From Edolisoma coerulescens (taxonomy: Eukaryota; Chordata; Aves; Passeriformes; Campephagidae), in contig VWZW01006289.1 in NCBI GenBank assembly GCA_013397115.1, positions 5,426,969 through 5,490,968 of the forward strand: a stretch of 64,000 nt of DNA. The letters run 5' to 3'. Position numbers and translations under genes: made by a program. The notes under the pieces were generated by a model. It searched no databases. It saw only the letters and a program-made list of their open reading frames with translations, and was not told the DNA's origin. Numbering within the stretch: the first letter of the stretch is position 1; each line of letters opens with the position of its first letter. Positions 37,901-51,726 of the stretch are shown in pieces.

Positions 37901-40900
37901 ACAGTCAAACTGCAGATGTGGCTCAGGACTGCATTGTACCACTAGAAGAAACAAAATTTCAGCCAATGCTGAAATGCTTTGCAGCCTCAGAAAGTCAGTT
38001 GCTGCTTTCCAAATCAGCAGATACCCTGAAGCCTGTGGGAAGCCTGGGAAAACACCACAGCCTGGTATTTCTAAAGCAGCCACGAAACTAAATCAGCTGA
38101 GGGAAATAGTGGGCATGTCTTGAAGCCAGGCATAAAAATACATTTTGTAGGGCTAATATTCACATTTTCCTGCACATCTTTCACTATTCCTTTTCTGCAT
38201 TTCAGCCAGAATCCAGGTCTGTATGTCTTTTCAAGCAAGCCACAAATAATTTTCCCTCTTATATTTGTTTGCCATTGTAGCGACATCATTTTACAGTACA
38301 CCAAGAATTTCCTGAGTTTTTTAATACTATCACAATACCTCACTTTTAATTACTTGAACAAAAGGGTTTCAAATCCGTCAGAGTGCCTTTCAAGGCCTGC
38401 AAAGATATTAACTGATTCCATAACCAATTACCTACATTTTCCTTTACTTATTGCAAATGTGACCTTTTGTTAGAATTTGATTGCAAGTTTCCTGCTGTGA
38501 GTATATAACTATCTGTGTGTCTGAGAATGGCTACCCTCCACTCATGTGATGACTGCTGTTAATTTTAATACACTTTGATGGCTAGAGAACAAATAAGTGT
38601 CTGTGACACAGAGCAGAGACATTTCAAGGTGGATAAACTACCACTTTAATGAGTAGAAATCAGCAAGTAAAGGGGCCTTCCAGTGACAAACCAGAAGACC
38701 TTCAACCTAAGCAAAGTATTTTTTGGTCTGGAGGGGATTAAAAAAAACCCCTACTTTCCGTAGAGGTGGAATAACAAAACACCTCATAAAAATGACACAG
38801 ATTATCGAAAAGAAGAATGCACAAATAAATGCTCTCAAGACGTAATCTATTTTTCTTATAAATTAAACTACGTGGGAGAAAATATTTCAGAGAAACTCCT
38901 GTAGTTATATGTTTTTATTACCTGTTGATAATAATTCTCTGAGAATTAAAAAAAAAAAATAACCCAACACCATGTTTATAGACCTATTTTTTCCATACTG
39001 GCATTTCATTACTCTTGTTTGGATTTTGTTGGGGGTTTTTTTTTGTTCACTCCAAAGAAAATCTTCAGGCTAGAATCCTATCTCTGAAAAAACTATATTA
39101 ACAGATTCTTCTGGAGTCTAGAGGAGAGCAAGGACAAAAATTAGGAATCTGGAAGGATTTCCTTGCAAAACAAGATTTAAAAAAGTTACTAACCCTGACT
39201 AAGTAATGATCAAGGTGAAACATTAATTCTTTATAAATATTTGAATAGTATGAATCCTTAGGAGTGAGAGAAATTAATTAACAATATGTAAAGGAGTACT
39301 GGGATATTAGAAGGGTCATAAATACAAAAATATGAAAACTGGATTATTTATTGTAAAGAAAAAATATACAAATTATTCAAAGGAAATGAATAAAAAATAT
39401 TGATTGCTTATGTAAAATGATCTTGGACTAGAGTTTGACTCCTCAAGCTGCATTCTTTTCTTTACTGTTATTTCCCCTAAAAATGCACAATTGCACGTAG
39501 AGGTTCCATTGTGTAACATTGGGAGACAAACAGAAAAGCCTTGAACAAGGCTGGTTTTTTCTTCCTTTTCTAGTTTTCATTCACAGTTTGTGGGTGTATT
39601 CTGAAACCTAAGTACTGACTTGTTATCAGTAGTGGAAGAGTTTGCAGAGCACAAGGTCTCTGATTACATGTTAAAAAGGAGAAGCAAGCAGAAAAGATTC
39701 TCTGAATATATTCTTTCCTACTCAGACCCCACTGGATGGTTTCTCAAACTGATGAAATCATCAATTATTAGCCTACAGAGTTATCTTTTCTTATGTTTCC
39801 ACATTTCCAATCACTGATTAAAGATTCTCATTTATTTTCAGAAAAAGACCCAAAACCAACAGTTTTTATCTTGTTACCCCCAGAAAGAAATCCCACATTT
39901 GCACTGACTCCAGAATCTACCACTTGCCTGGATTCTTACTCCCTTACTAAATACTCTGTACAATGAGAAAAACTTCAGATTTATATGAGGACTTAGGGCC
40001 CTCTACAGCATTTTAGTTTCACAGCCTATAGCTGACTTGTTTTCTGCTATCACTGTTAATTAAATAAGCAGAGGCAGGGCATTGCCTTTGCAAAATACCT
40101 CCCATTATAAAAGTATTTTTCAGTAACAATAATTTGTGACAATATCTTAACATTTTGGTCTGAAATTGTCCATATAAAGTCAGATCATTTTATCCTACTT
40201 GCAAGAAGAGAGAGTTTCTGCAAAGACACAGCTTATTCTGAGAGTCAGATGAGCAAAATGACTATGATGCTTATTCAAGCCCCTCCATTCAGTGATGGTG
40301 TCAGAAGATGCACTCCTGTAGCTGACATTCTTCTCAGAAGGTAGGACAAAGCTCTTGGTCTCGTTCCCATCATTACTAGCTCATCCTCGATAAGGTAAAT
40401 TTTAATGATCATTTCAGTGGTTCCGCAGTTTACTGGGTATTGTACTGATGGCACATGCCATCCACAGAGTCATCCAAAACTCAGGGTGCTGCTCCCTTTT
40501 TTTCATTTGGTTTTGGTTCTGATTTTGGTTTTGGTTCTGTCTAGGTCACTGGGAGAAGGTTGTCCCACTACCTGAGTAGCTCCATGGTGGGTAGGCAGCT
40601 GGCCTCCCACAAAATTGTCCTTCTACTCTTCTAATGCCAAATGTCAAAAACTTGCCACAATGCCATCACCAGCTCACACCAACCTTTTATTCTTCTGAAC
40701 TCCAGGAGCGGTTAGCAGTAACCCATAATCTGCCACTGTTCTCTTGCCAACTTGCCAATGAGCTTCCTAAGCCTCCTCCTTAAATTCTGCGTCAGAAAAT
40801 ATTTTTTCTAGGCATTAATAAATACTTTTTTCTTTAGAGCACCAGATCGGAGCTCTCCATATACCTGGCGCACACGCGGCTGTTTTCCTGGAAAAGAAAG

Positions 40901-43900
40901 CCAGTCTCCAAAGAAGGACTGTAATGGCAAGAGGGCAGGCAGGGCTTGAGCTGTCAGAGCTGTACTGATCATAGGACAGCACTTGAGTGCAAGCTCATTG
41001 CCAGCAGGTGTCCAGACTCGGCCTTCTCCTGCAGTGCAACTAGCTGGCACACTGCACAGCATTTCGGAAACTGGCAGCCAAGTGTTGAAAATGATGCTGA
41101 AGAGGGCAGGCAAGGTTTGTGCTCAGCAGTATCCTCAGACTGGAACAAGCTCATCAGCCAACAGACACAGTCAAAAGAGATCTGGCACACAGGTCCGAAG
41201 GCTTGGGTGGCATTTCCAAGAAGAACTACTGGTAACAAGTAGTCCCACATAACTTCTTAAAAAATCAATGTTGAATCCATGTTCCCACTGAATAGAAACA
41301 GAGCACTCAGTAGAACATTGTTCGCAGAAAGGCTCAGTCAGTCTTGCCTTTTTGTATCAGTGTGACCTGTGATTTTTTCCCCTGATTCTCAGTAAGTATT
41401 ACTGAAGCAAGCAGGAGGGAGGAAATGCTTATATTACAATGGATATATTTTCTAATAAAATGTAATTGATATCCAGATATATGTCAGTCAAGGTCATGAA
41501 ACCTAGACTGTGAAATCCAGTGAGACAGCAAATCTTACCAAATCTGATTATATTAAGGGCAAAGAGCATTTCAAATATAAGACAATCAAGATGATTTAAA
41601 AATCAGAACAATACAAGATGCAAAGCTGCACGTCTTTGAAGACAGAAACTGCTTGTTATTGGCACACACTGTATTACACAACAACTTGCAGAATGTCCCT
41701 AATCTGTATTTTTCTCCATCATAAACTTCTTTGTGTTGTTCTTGTCTTGTTATTTTTCAATGGGAAATTATCAATATATTGCAGTCTTTTTTGATCTCTT
41801 AGAACTGAATTTGCCATATTTCTTTTTAATACATCACAACCCTCTAAAATTAATTACAAAAATATTGATAAAACCAGTAAGGAAGATACTAATAGCAAAT
41901 AAAACTACATATTTCTAACATATGACTGTTAAAATTCAGCCAGTCTTTGCAAATCAGGTCTTAAAAGTTGCACTGTAGAGTGTGAAGTTACTTTTTAAGC
42001 AATAAAAAGGAAAGAGTGGTATTTTGTATCAGTGAAAAACTGGACCAGCAACTCCATGAAAAGGGGGATCAAACTGATTTTTTTTTGTCCTTCCTTTTGC
42101 AAGAACAGAACAATTTTAGCCACTGCATAGATTCAGACAGATTTTCACATTAGTAGTCACTGGCCCTGCTGGTGAAGCAGAATGACAAGACAAATTCAAG
42201 AGAGAGACCATTTTTGCAAGATGGACGGGATAGGTGGGATTCAGTGGCCTAAACATTGTCACTTCAGGCTATCTGAGGTGCCAGGGGCAGCCACAAGACC
42301 TGCAGGTGGCTGGCAGGTCTGAGGTACGACTTCAGGGAGATCTGCTCCCTTGCAAACCAGCAAGTGCAGGCCAGGCAGGCTTAAAATGTTGTCAGAGCCA
42401 ACACCAAAAGTGATACTTGGCCCTCCTGTTCCAGCAATTGAATCTCCCTCTCCTCTTCAGTATTCCTTAGCTTGACCTCCTTGTAGGGCCTGGGGCTGTA
42501 GTTTGCCTTTCACTCCATTCCTACCAGAAAATTGAATTTCTCCAGAGATTTCACTGAAACTGAACCTTGCACCCCAAGATTTTGATTCCCCAGTTTTTCA
42601 GCTGAGAAAGGACCAAGAAGATTTTATCTCTGTTTTCCTTCTTTCTCTTTAGGAGTTCATATAAATCATGGAGTGCACCAACTGGGTCCTCACACCTCAC
42701 TTCTGGCCACCTTGGCAGAACACAAAGGAACCTATCCTGGAGATGTGAGAGCTTTCTAAAAATTTTCAGTCTCTTTTCAAATCAAATGCCTAAGACACGT
42801 GACCTCTCACAAAAGTAAATAAAAGCTACTGAATTCTTTGCTGTCTTATAGATTTGTTCAGTTGTGAGTGCTCCCAGAAGGTGAAAGATCAGCTCTGAGA
42901 TACCTATTAATGTGGAAACAAGGGGGTCACTCCAGTTCTCCTACTGGCCAGGAGACTGCCTGCAGCAGAAAACCATTGAAGAACTGCAGGTGCAGCCTAC
43001 CCAGGCTTGACAGAGCTGTTCCATCTCATGTTAATAATTAAATATTCATTGGAGCATGGACCAGAACCTGACTCTCCCACTTCCCAGGTGATAGCCCTAA
43101 TTATATGCATATGTCATCAATCTCTGTCTCTGCTGTAATGAATTGTCATTATTTGTATATATTGGAAGAGTTTTAGCAGGAGATAGCTCTCCTCCCTCTT
43201 CCCCTCCCCTCTGAATATCTGACAGCCAAGAGGTCACAGTACTCTTTCTGGCACAGATGAAGAGACAGGTTCAAGTCTTCTCTGAATCACACAGGGTGAT
43301 GAATTTGAGAAGAGGTGCACGGGAAATAGCCATAGTCACTGCAAGGTAGTCCTCGAAGACTTTTCCTTCGGCTAAGCTGAGGGAGACTATTCTGGTAGGA
43401 ATTCAGCTGAGGTCATTAAGAAGAAGGATCCTGACCAGCTTGGCTGTGGGTATGTGTTTGTGCATGCCCATTAGACATTGAACTAGGGCTTTAACAATCC
43501 TGCCACTTCCTTAAGACTAAAACTGTGCACCAAAAAGAATACATGGATGCTTAAGTCTTTTCACATATCTAACCCTTATTATCTACAGGATTACCTGCAC
43601 AAGTATACATTGCTTCAAATAACTTTCTAATGAAAGACAGTGTCAATAATCAATATAGTGGCTCTGTGCTCCTCTCCCTTCAGGTGTCATTACACAGCCC
43701 TTGCCCCTGACTCGAACAACATAAAGATTTCACATTAAGACTCACACAAAAGATCCTTCAGACTCTATAATCACATATTGCCTCTCCAGGGCATTTTCTA
43801 CAATGCAATACCATATTTTCATATCCATTACTCACATTCTCTGTAATACTTTCAGCACTAACACTGCTGAAATTACTTGTGCAGGCTTTAAACAGGCTGG

Positions 43901-46900
43901 TTATACTACACTAAGCAGGTGCTTCCCCAGAGTTTTCCATAGCTAGATGCTTCCTGAAATGCAGCACAAGAGAATTTGTTTTTCACAAGTTAAGAGTCTG
44001 TTAATGCTTACCTTTTCTTCAGGAAAACAAATGAGATTAGAACCGATAAACTTAGCACTATTTATAACAGACTCACTAGTTCTGTTCACCCTGTGTGTGC
44101 AGAATTACTAACTCTACAGTGTAGCAAAGCTTTTTCTATTAAACCCTGGTAAAAAGAGAGCATGGATTTTTTTACATGGCAGCTTTACACATTAACCTCT
44201 TTAATATTGTGGCCTCTCTCTTTAGTGTCTGAGTGCTTTGCCAAGTCAAGCTGCAGCAGGGGCCAGTGCAGTGCTCACGTGAGTGGGAGAGGTGTGGGAC
44301 ACAAGACAAGCTTTACCCCTTGCACACCTGATCACATGCTGAGGCATGAGCCTTCCTCCCCCACCATACAGTACCCAGGACAAGGCTCCCACTCGCCAGC
44401 TGCTGCATGGAGTCACAGATCCCTTCAGTGATCTACATCTGCCTCCTGCGACCAAGATGCCAAGGAGAAATGGCAGTGCAGTGCTGTGGATAGCCAGTCT
44501 CGCAGTGCTGCTGCAAGGACTAGGAGATGAAGACTCCTGTGCTCTCATCCCCCTCTGTAAATCTGCACCTGCAAATATTGACTGAATTCCATTACAGATA
44601 ACATGCCCATGGCTAACCCACAATTACACCATCTACCTTTGGTCCTTCCCCATCGCATCTATTGTTTGTTTTAAAAGCAATTACTGTGTAAAGCAGCAGC
44701 AATTAAAACACCACTTTCTAAAATCCAGTCAAAATGGTAATTTTGAAAATGTTTCCATGTAAATCTTTCGCACCTCAATTGTGCTTTTGCTAACAGCAGT
44801 TGCAACAGTGTCACCTCAGTGAGTTGTTTGGAATTACTCTTAATTTCACTTTAAGAGAGTAGCAGGAGAAGCAGACTTTCTGGATCAGGCTGTAACACAC
44901 TCAAAGGGAGAAAAACACTGAAGGCAAAACTGCATATTTGTTTTGTTAGTGGCAGCATTCAAACATTGTGCCCTCATGCCAGCACAATCTTAGTGAAGCC
45001 AAAGTGAAATGTGCAGCAGGACAGTGTATATTGATTCACCAAGTCCTGTGGGACCAAGAAGAAAGTTTCACCTGCAGCTGGGTGTGAGCGACACATTGCT
45101 AGAGCTTGGATCGCACCGTTTCTGCAGCAGGAAAGACAGAAAAAGCAGAGGGAACATCTATGAAGACTCAAGTGTGCTTTATGAAATACAGCTACAAGCA
45201 GTATTGATTTTATCTCCTTTCATCTATATAGGAGAAAGAGAACTTTACCTCTGCTTATAATTGCTTTAATAATTAAGAAACTAAAAGCCTAGCTGTGATC
45301 TCCCATATATAAGTAAGAACACATGATGAAAATATAGGAAGGAAAAGGGAATGGAAAAATGTTGGCTGAGCAGTTCAGTTGGCTACTGCGCAGAACATAC
45401 CAGTACATCTGCCTTATCACATTATTATTATTGTGGTGGCTTGCCATGCCATCTAGCAGGGACTCAGGGAACAACAGTTCTGGGGAAGAACTGAAAAGGC
45501 AACACAAAAGCAAGACCAGGAAAAAAGTTCTAGCATATATATTTTTGAAGAGTAAATGCAAGCATTTGCATTTTTCCAATAAAACAGCTTCTGAAGGAAG
45601 AGTAGTTTCTAGGAAAAAATCTTTTGCCTTTAATTCTTTAATACATATTGAGCACTTCCACATTCATTACACATTGTGTACAAAAATATTTTTCTTCTAC
45701 CTTTAAACGTCTCATGTTTCCTCATTTTTTCTAAGATTAACAACAAAAATCTGCAGCTGGCTTTCCATACACCATGTGTTTCACCTCCGATGTGTTTGTT
45801 TTCTTAATCCCTTCTCTGATATTTTTTTCTGATGCTTCTCTGAGTTGAATCCCTCATGCTTCTAGACCAATACTGTGACTAAACTCACAGTGGTTTTGAA
45901 CATCACTGATGACCCCATAGCCCACACACCAACATCTTTAGTTGTACTTTACTACGTACTGGCATGCAAAAATGGCTTGTTAGACTTCTCTTTTTTTTAA
46001 AGGGGTAATGTGCCATTTTTTTAAAGTTAAAGTCATTTCCCATCCAAGAAATTACTTATCCCCACCAGATATGCCAAATCAAAACAGTACATTAATGCAA
46101 ACTTCATTAATTCAGATTCCTGCTTGAAGGCTGTATTCTATACTGCACGGACAAAATCATATTTCTGTCCTCTTTTTAAACATTTTATGAAACAGGAAAT
46201 TTGAATGAAATTGTATTTGTTCTTAGTATAAAGCTACAGCTTTCTATCACTTAGCCACACAGGAAAAGCCTTTCCAAACCTTTACATACACCAATATTAT
46301 GCTTGCCCCAAGCAATTCTTAAAAGGACATGAGAATGTCCCTACTGCTGTCCCTCTACCTCTCACTGGGAGCCCAAACCTCTTCGAATTTTACAGACATT
46401 GGTAACTTTGACATTTCTCCTTCATTTTCCCTCCCTCTTCTTCAATTTCTACTGTATCTATCTTCCTTCTCTGGCATGAATGCCTTACACTCTGCAGCTT
46501 TTAACCCATATGCCTTTTCTCCCCACTTTAGCAGTTTCCTTTTGCTTTCTTTCTTGTAGCACATAGCAGATCCTGCCAAAATGTGGTTTTCACCTCCCTA
46601 GCAAACAAATGCACTTTGACTGCATTCCCCCTATTGGAGTTATCAGCATCGCCACCACCACAGACAGTTCAGAGAAAAAATTTGGACAAGTGGAGATCTG
46701 CTCTTGACTTCACCATTGTACTTCCTCCAGTCCCCTCATCCAGCAAAATGGAGCAATGGGAAAACAGGGACATAAGCTGTGGATGCAAGACCGAACACAC
46801 CGATCCAGCTCCACCCAGCCCTGATGCTGGCCATGGACCTATTTCTTCTTAGTCTCCCTGTGAACACAGGGGCATCAGTTCCTATGGTGTGCATCAAAGG

Positions 46901-48693
46901 TGACATGTTGCTACCTGGCAGAGCCCATATTTGCAGTGACATCTCTCGACAGACCATCTAGAAATGCCAGGGTCTCTACCATCCTTACCCTAAATCTGTG
47001 GTCTCCTGGTTGCTAGATTATCCCATTTGAAAATGTACAGATGGGAATTAGAGATAAGACCTTTGGTCGTGGCAACACTCTCCAAGTGACAGAGTTATTT
47101 TTTCCCTGGTACTGAAGGTACCATGCTAGACATGATGGAGAACAGGAATCCAGTTGTTCGGTCACCTATGACCCTTTAAGCACATGGGAAATGTGTAAAT
47201 CCTAGTACCCATCTAGTACTCTAGTACCCCCAGGACACTCATCTCCCACTGGGCTATACCACCTTCGCTCTCTGCCACCTGCTGTCCTGCCATTACAAGT
47301 CACATTGCCATTACAGCCAATATCCTGGTTGGAAATTGGTGTCACAGAGTCTGAGCCTTCACCAACAGCACCAGGACTCCCTCTACCAGCCACATGATTC
47401 CACTGAAAAAATCAGTCATTTTCTTCTAAATCCTAAAGCACAGTTGGAGTAACTGGTTTTAGTCTAGGGGTAAAACCAGACTCATCAAGGACTTGCACCC
47501 CTTTTTTCATGATGCAGTCCAACAGGTCAGTGTGTGTGTCCTGGCCCATGTTTCCAGGCAAAGAAGCAATGGACAGTGCCTGTTGCCACCTTGGATGATT
47601 ACAGAGTGCCAGGCACTGCCAGGAGGACTTCACTGGTATCCATCTCCTGCTTGTGTGTTTCAGGCTTTTTAGCCTTGTTCCAATCCCTTTGTTTTCAGTT
47701 ATCTTCCATAATAACCGGTTGATTGTCTTCTTCTGTAGCCCTGTGCCATGTTCTCTCTCAGTCGTCTTTCATCCAGGACAGAGTCACAGTCTGTTTAGTT
47801 TTGCTTCCTGTTGAACTTCTGTACTTCTGATCAGTGCTGCTGTGAGATGCCTTGGTACAGGGTTCTGAAGACAGTTTAAGTTTACATAGGGTCAAAACTG
47901 AACTGAACACAGTGAGGGAAAAAAAAAATCTCTTCAGTGCTACTAATTACAAAGATGTGACACTAGGAATTTGCTGAGCTTTATGAGTGAAGCATCATCG
48001 CTTATAGCCTAGCACCTCTTTTGGGCATCCACCATTCTCATCTGTCAGAAACAGGTTACTAGGTCTTTGGTATGTCCTATCCACGCAGTTCCTACACTAT
48101 GTCTTACTCTTTACTTTCCCCAGTTTTATTACATCTTTTTTTCAGAGGGGAATGGGGAGTAACAATAATTATTGTCAGTATTCCAGAGACAAGTGCATCC
48201 ACTGTGTATGGGGTCATAATGGTATTTCAGTTTTCCTTACTAGTCCTTCATTAATCCTTTTCAGATTTACCTACTTAGCATCACTAAGCACATAATCAAA
48301 TTTTAAACAGAATTATTTGCCAAGTTCTTCCTTGCATATATTCTTCCTTTGTCTGCCTTATTTTATATTTACCAATATTGAATTTCTAAACCATTTTACG
48401 ATTCAGTTAATATGTACCTTGAAATTCTTCCGTGACTCTTACTGCTACTACCCTCAATAATTTTGAATCATATTGTTTTTCACAATAGTTTTTAATCTTC
48501 TTTTCTGGATGTTGCATGCATCCACTGAATGCAATTACAGATTCCTGATGTATCCTGCCACAAAAATCGATCTCTTACAAACATAACTTTCCCTCATCCC
48601 CTGGACAGTTATTAGTATACAAGAAGACCACACAACAAATTCATCAATCCAGAGCCCTGTAGTGATGGAACTACCTGGACTTCCTTTAAAAGA
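28989..48693. other. Gene-free stretch
   Basis: About 20 kb of AT-rich DNA without a supported gene. A motif-dense candidate element lies at 42990-43170 (listed separately), and a pyrimidine-rich tract occurs at 32070-32280 with a small hairpin (arms 32118-32124 and 32129-32135). A TTTTGGTTCTG-type short repeat is at about 40503-40540. The ORFs around 40808-41252 and 44162-44623 are open on both strands with no known domain. Confidence 0.4.
42990..43170. promoter_or_regulatory. Candidate conserved non-coding element
   Basis: A repeat-free stretch dense in homeodomain-type words: GTTAATAATTAAATATTCATT, CCCTAATTATATGCATATG with the palindrome ATATGCATAT at 43103-43112, GTCATCAATC (PBX-like) and TGTAATGAATTGTCATTATTTG. 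This composition is typical of deeply conserved developmental enhancers, which are abundant around Iroquois genes. Conservation itself cannot be judged from one sequence. Confidence 0.4.
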
Positions 48694-49235
48694 TGCTGTG
48701 TTTGGTTTTGGCTGGGATAGAATCCATTTTCTTCACAGTAGCTAGTATGGGGCTCTGTTCTGGATTTCTGCTGAAAACAGCACTGATAGCACAGAGATGG
48801 TTTCATTACTGCTGAGCAGTGCTTGCACAGGGTCAAAGGATTTTCTGTTTCTCACACTGCCCCACCAGTGAGGAGGCTGGGGGTGCACAAGGAGTTGGGA
48901 GGGGACAGAGCTGGGACACAGCTAACCCCAACTAACCAAAGGGATATCCCACAGCATATGATGTCATGATCTACATATAAAGTGGGGGGAAGAAGGAGGA
49001 ATGGGGGAGATTTGGAGCAATGATGTTTTGCCTTTTCAAGTCACTGTGACACGTGATGAAGGCCCTGCTCTCCTCCTGAATACCTGCCTGCCCATGGGAA
49101 GTGGTGAATGAATGCCTTGTTTTGCTTTGCTGGAGTGCACAGCTTTTGCTCTGCCTATTAAACTCTCTTTATCTCAGCCCACGAGTTTTCTCACTTTTAG
49201 TCCTTTGATTCTCTCCCCCATTCTGCTGGAGTGTA
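48694..49235 (+). mobile_element. Avian endogenous retrovirus LTR (solo, 3' end degraded)
   Basis: I recognise this as a widespread avian ERV LTR: GGTTTTGGCTGGGATAGAAT near the start, TTCACAGTAGCTAGTATGGG, TTACTGCTGAGCAGTGCTT, then GGGGGTGCACAAGGAGTTGG and CCAACTAACCAAAGGGATAT. Its TATA box is TATAAAG at 48976-48982, and the end region has GAATGCCTTGTTTTGCTTTG, an ATTAAA signal at 49157-49162 and CCCACGAGTTTTCTCACTTT. No retroviral gene is adjacent, so it is a solo LTR. The expected terminal sequence fades out after about 49235. Confidence 0.8.
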
Positions 49236-49614
49236 TGTCTGGCTCTCCATCAGTGGCCAAGCCTCTTCCCCTTCACCATTGGACAATAAACAACAAAAGG
49301 AAAAAAAATGCTTTCAATCTTATTTTCTCTGTCACTTTGGCAACTTCTGTATTCCCATGTCTTCTTCTGAACTCTCTCTTTGAGGAGGAGGCTCCTTCTG
49401 AAAATTTTCCATTTCCAAGCCCACATTCATGCTTAGGCAGTGTTTTTTAGACTGTAACATCAATAAGTTGATAATAGTTTTTAAAATGGAGTAAAACTAT
49501 CACCAGAAAATCCATGGAACCCTAGGAAATTCTTGTTTCCAAAGACATTAATCTGTTAAGAGATCTGACTAGTAGTTTTTAAAAATAAACTTGGTTGCAT
49601 AGGAAACAGATGTA
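49236..49614. other. Short gene-free interval between LTR and CR1
   Basis: AT-rich sequence with no recognised content. The 112-codon ORF at 49112-49450 starts inside the LTR and has no domain. Confidence 0.4.
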
Positions 49615-50409
49615 ATCCAGAGGGATTCTGACAGGCTCGAGAAGTAGGTCACTGAACCTCATGAGGTTAAGCAAGGCCATGTGCAGTCTTGCACTTGTGT
49701 GGCTGCAATCGCCAGTATCAGTACAGGCTGAGTGATGAATGGACTGCAAGTAGAGCTGAAGAGAAGGACTCAGGGATACTGGTGCATAAAAAATTTTCTA
49801 TGAGCCAGCAATGTGCTCTTGCACACTGAGCTGCATAAAAAGAAGTGTGGCCAGCAGGTTAAGGGAGGTGGTTCTCCCCTTTGCTCCACTCTTGTGAAAG
49901 CCCATCCAGAGTACTGCATCCACTTCTGGGCTCCCCAGTACAAGGAGCCTCTTGAAGCAGGTCCAGAGGAGGGTCAGGAAAATGACTAATGGGCTGGAAC
50001 ACCTGCCCTGTGAAGACAAACTGAGAGAGTTGAAGTACTCAGCATGAAAAAGAGAAGGACCTGGAGAGACCTTATTGTGGCCTTGGAATACTGTAAGGGG
50101 GCTTTTAAGGAAGAGGGGTAGAGAGGCTGTTTTTACCACAGCCTGTAGTAAAAGACAAGGGCAAATGGTTTCAAACTGAAAGAGAGTAGGTTTAGATTAG
50201 ATATAAGTAAGAAACTTTTTACAATTACATTGGTTTGACACTGGAACAGGTTGCCCACAGAAGCTGTGAATTCCCCATACCTAGAAGTGTTCAAGGCCAG
50301 GTTGGATGCAGCTGGTCTAGTGGAAGATCTCCCTGACGTTTGATGGAGGATTGGAGCTGGATGATCTTTAAAGATCCCTTTTAATCCGAGCCATTCTATG
50401 ATTCCATGA
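49615..50409 (+). mobile_element. CR1 LINE, 5'-truncated copy with intact 3' end
   Basis: Carries the CR1 landmarks in order: CCTCATGAGGTTAAGCAAGG, TGCACTTGTGTGG, then AGAGTACTGCATCCACTTCT and GGGCTCCCCAGTACAAG. It continues through GGTCCAGAGGAGGGTCAGG, TGGAACACCTGCCCTGTGAA, GAGAGAGTTGAAGTACTCAG and GGTTTAGATTAGATA. The end has CACTGGAACAGGTTGCCCA, GGCCAGGTTGGATGCAGCTG, and the microsatellite-like tail CCATTCTATGATTCCATGA. The first half is the end of the reverse-transcriptase ORF, now closed by stops; the second half is the 3' UTR. It is an inactive, 5'-truncated insertion, the usual form of CR1. Confidence 0.95.
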
Positions 50410-51726
50410 CTGAAATCACTAAAATAGCAAACAGATGAATAAGAATAGACACATAATCAACCACATCAACTTACATGCAAGTGACTACATCAGGACGCTG
50501 CTACTGAAAAGGGAAATACTCAAAAGAGTAGTTCCACTGCTGCTCACAAAACCAGCTTTCCACCCCTGGATGTTTCTACTCTGGAGTCTAAGTAAGGCAA
50601 GATTAATGTGGGAAAAATTGCATATGACCGTCCAATTCAGAATCCAAATGCAGATACAGAAAAGACAGGAAGAACATGCAGATGATTGAAGGCTCAGTTC
50701 TAGATTCTGAGTACTTCAGAAAATTACAACAGAAACATTTTTCAAATATAATTCTTAAAAAAAAAAAAAAAAAGAAAATCTTAAAATAGATTTGTTTGTT
50801 TGAACCTTAAAAAAAACCACCACTAAAACCTGAAAGTACTCTGTAGAACTGTAGCAGCAGAAGCCACTACTCCAAGCTCTACTACAGTGACATGTCAGCA
50901 TTTTTAGCACAGAGGTAGCCACTGCAGTTGCAGTTTTGGCTGCTGTAGCAGCAGCTGTTACTCCCTTGGCAGTAGCACAGCCTGGGTTCTTCAGATGTTC
51001 ATCAGATTCTGACAGACTAGATATGCCTAAAAAGGGCAAATGAAAGGGGAATCTTACCACTGTAAAGGACTGAATATTTCCAGGATAATTAAAAAGGCAC
51101 TTCTACAACCCAAAGCATTTCCACATGAAAAATATCCAAACCTATATTTTACATACACAATAGCAACATGTAATTTTCAGAGAAATAATTAAAACCCCCC
51201 TTCAAAATATCAAGAAATAGATATCCTAAAATACAGGGTATTTATTGATTCTCCTTTGTGTTGTAAAGCGTGTACAGAAGGTCTATCAGGACCTATTACA
51301 ACAAGGCAGTCAAGAAATATAAAAATGGAAAACACAACCTCCCAAAAATACATCTTTTCCCCATAAAATGTGTGTGGATTGAGGAACTCACTACTGCAAG
51401 ACTTTGAAGACTCTTTGGTCTTAGCAAGTTTCAAGGAAGCATGCAGAAATAACAAGAGGACCTGGAACTTTAAATACTAGTTTAAAAAAATATTACTTAT
51501 AAGATAATTATCTTATTCTTTGGTTTTTTAACATGGATTTAAGTCACGATTAAGAAAATCTTGTGGGGTGAGGGGCACTGGTCATCCCTACACAGCACCT
51601 AAATAGTTTCACAGCTTCAACTTCTACTACTATTAATCAGGGTTACTTCTGTGAAAAGAACACAGGAAGGGAAGTCTGTGAGGTTTGTGCTTTTTGTTTT
51701 GGTTTTTTTTAAGGCCATGCAAAATG
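50410..51726. other. Gene-free stretch
   Basis: No supported gene. An A-run of about 18 bases lies at about 50757-50773, followed by a CTGTAGCAGCAG-like imperfect repeat at 50850-50970 that produces an alanine/threonine-rich ORF on the minus strand with no domain. Confidence 0.4.

Noticed and set aside
40808..41252. Several 90-101 codon ORFs on both strands in the same interval
   Set aside because: Considered as a processed pseudogene, but no known protein was recognised and both strands are equally open.
44162..44623. 125-codon minus ORF overlapping 79- and 89-codon plus ORFs
   Set aside because: No domain, low-complexity serine/alanine content, mutually overlapping frames.
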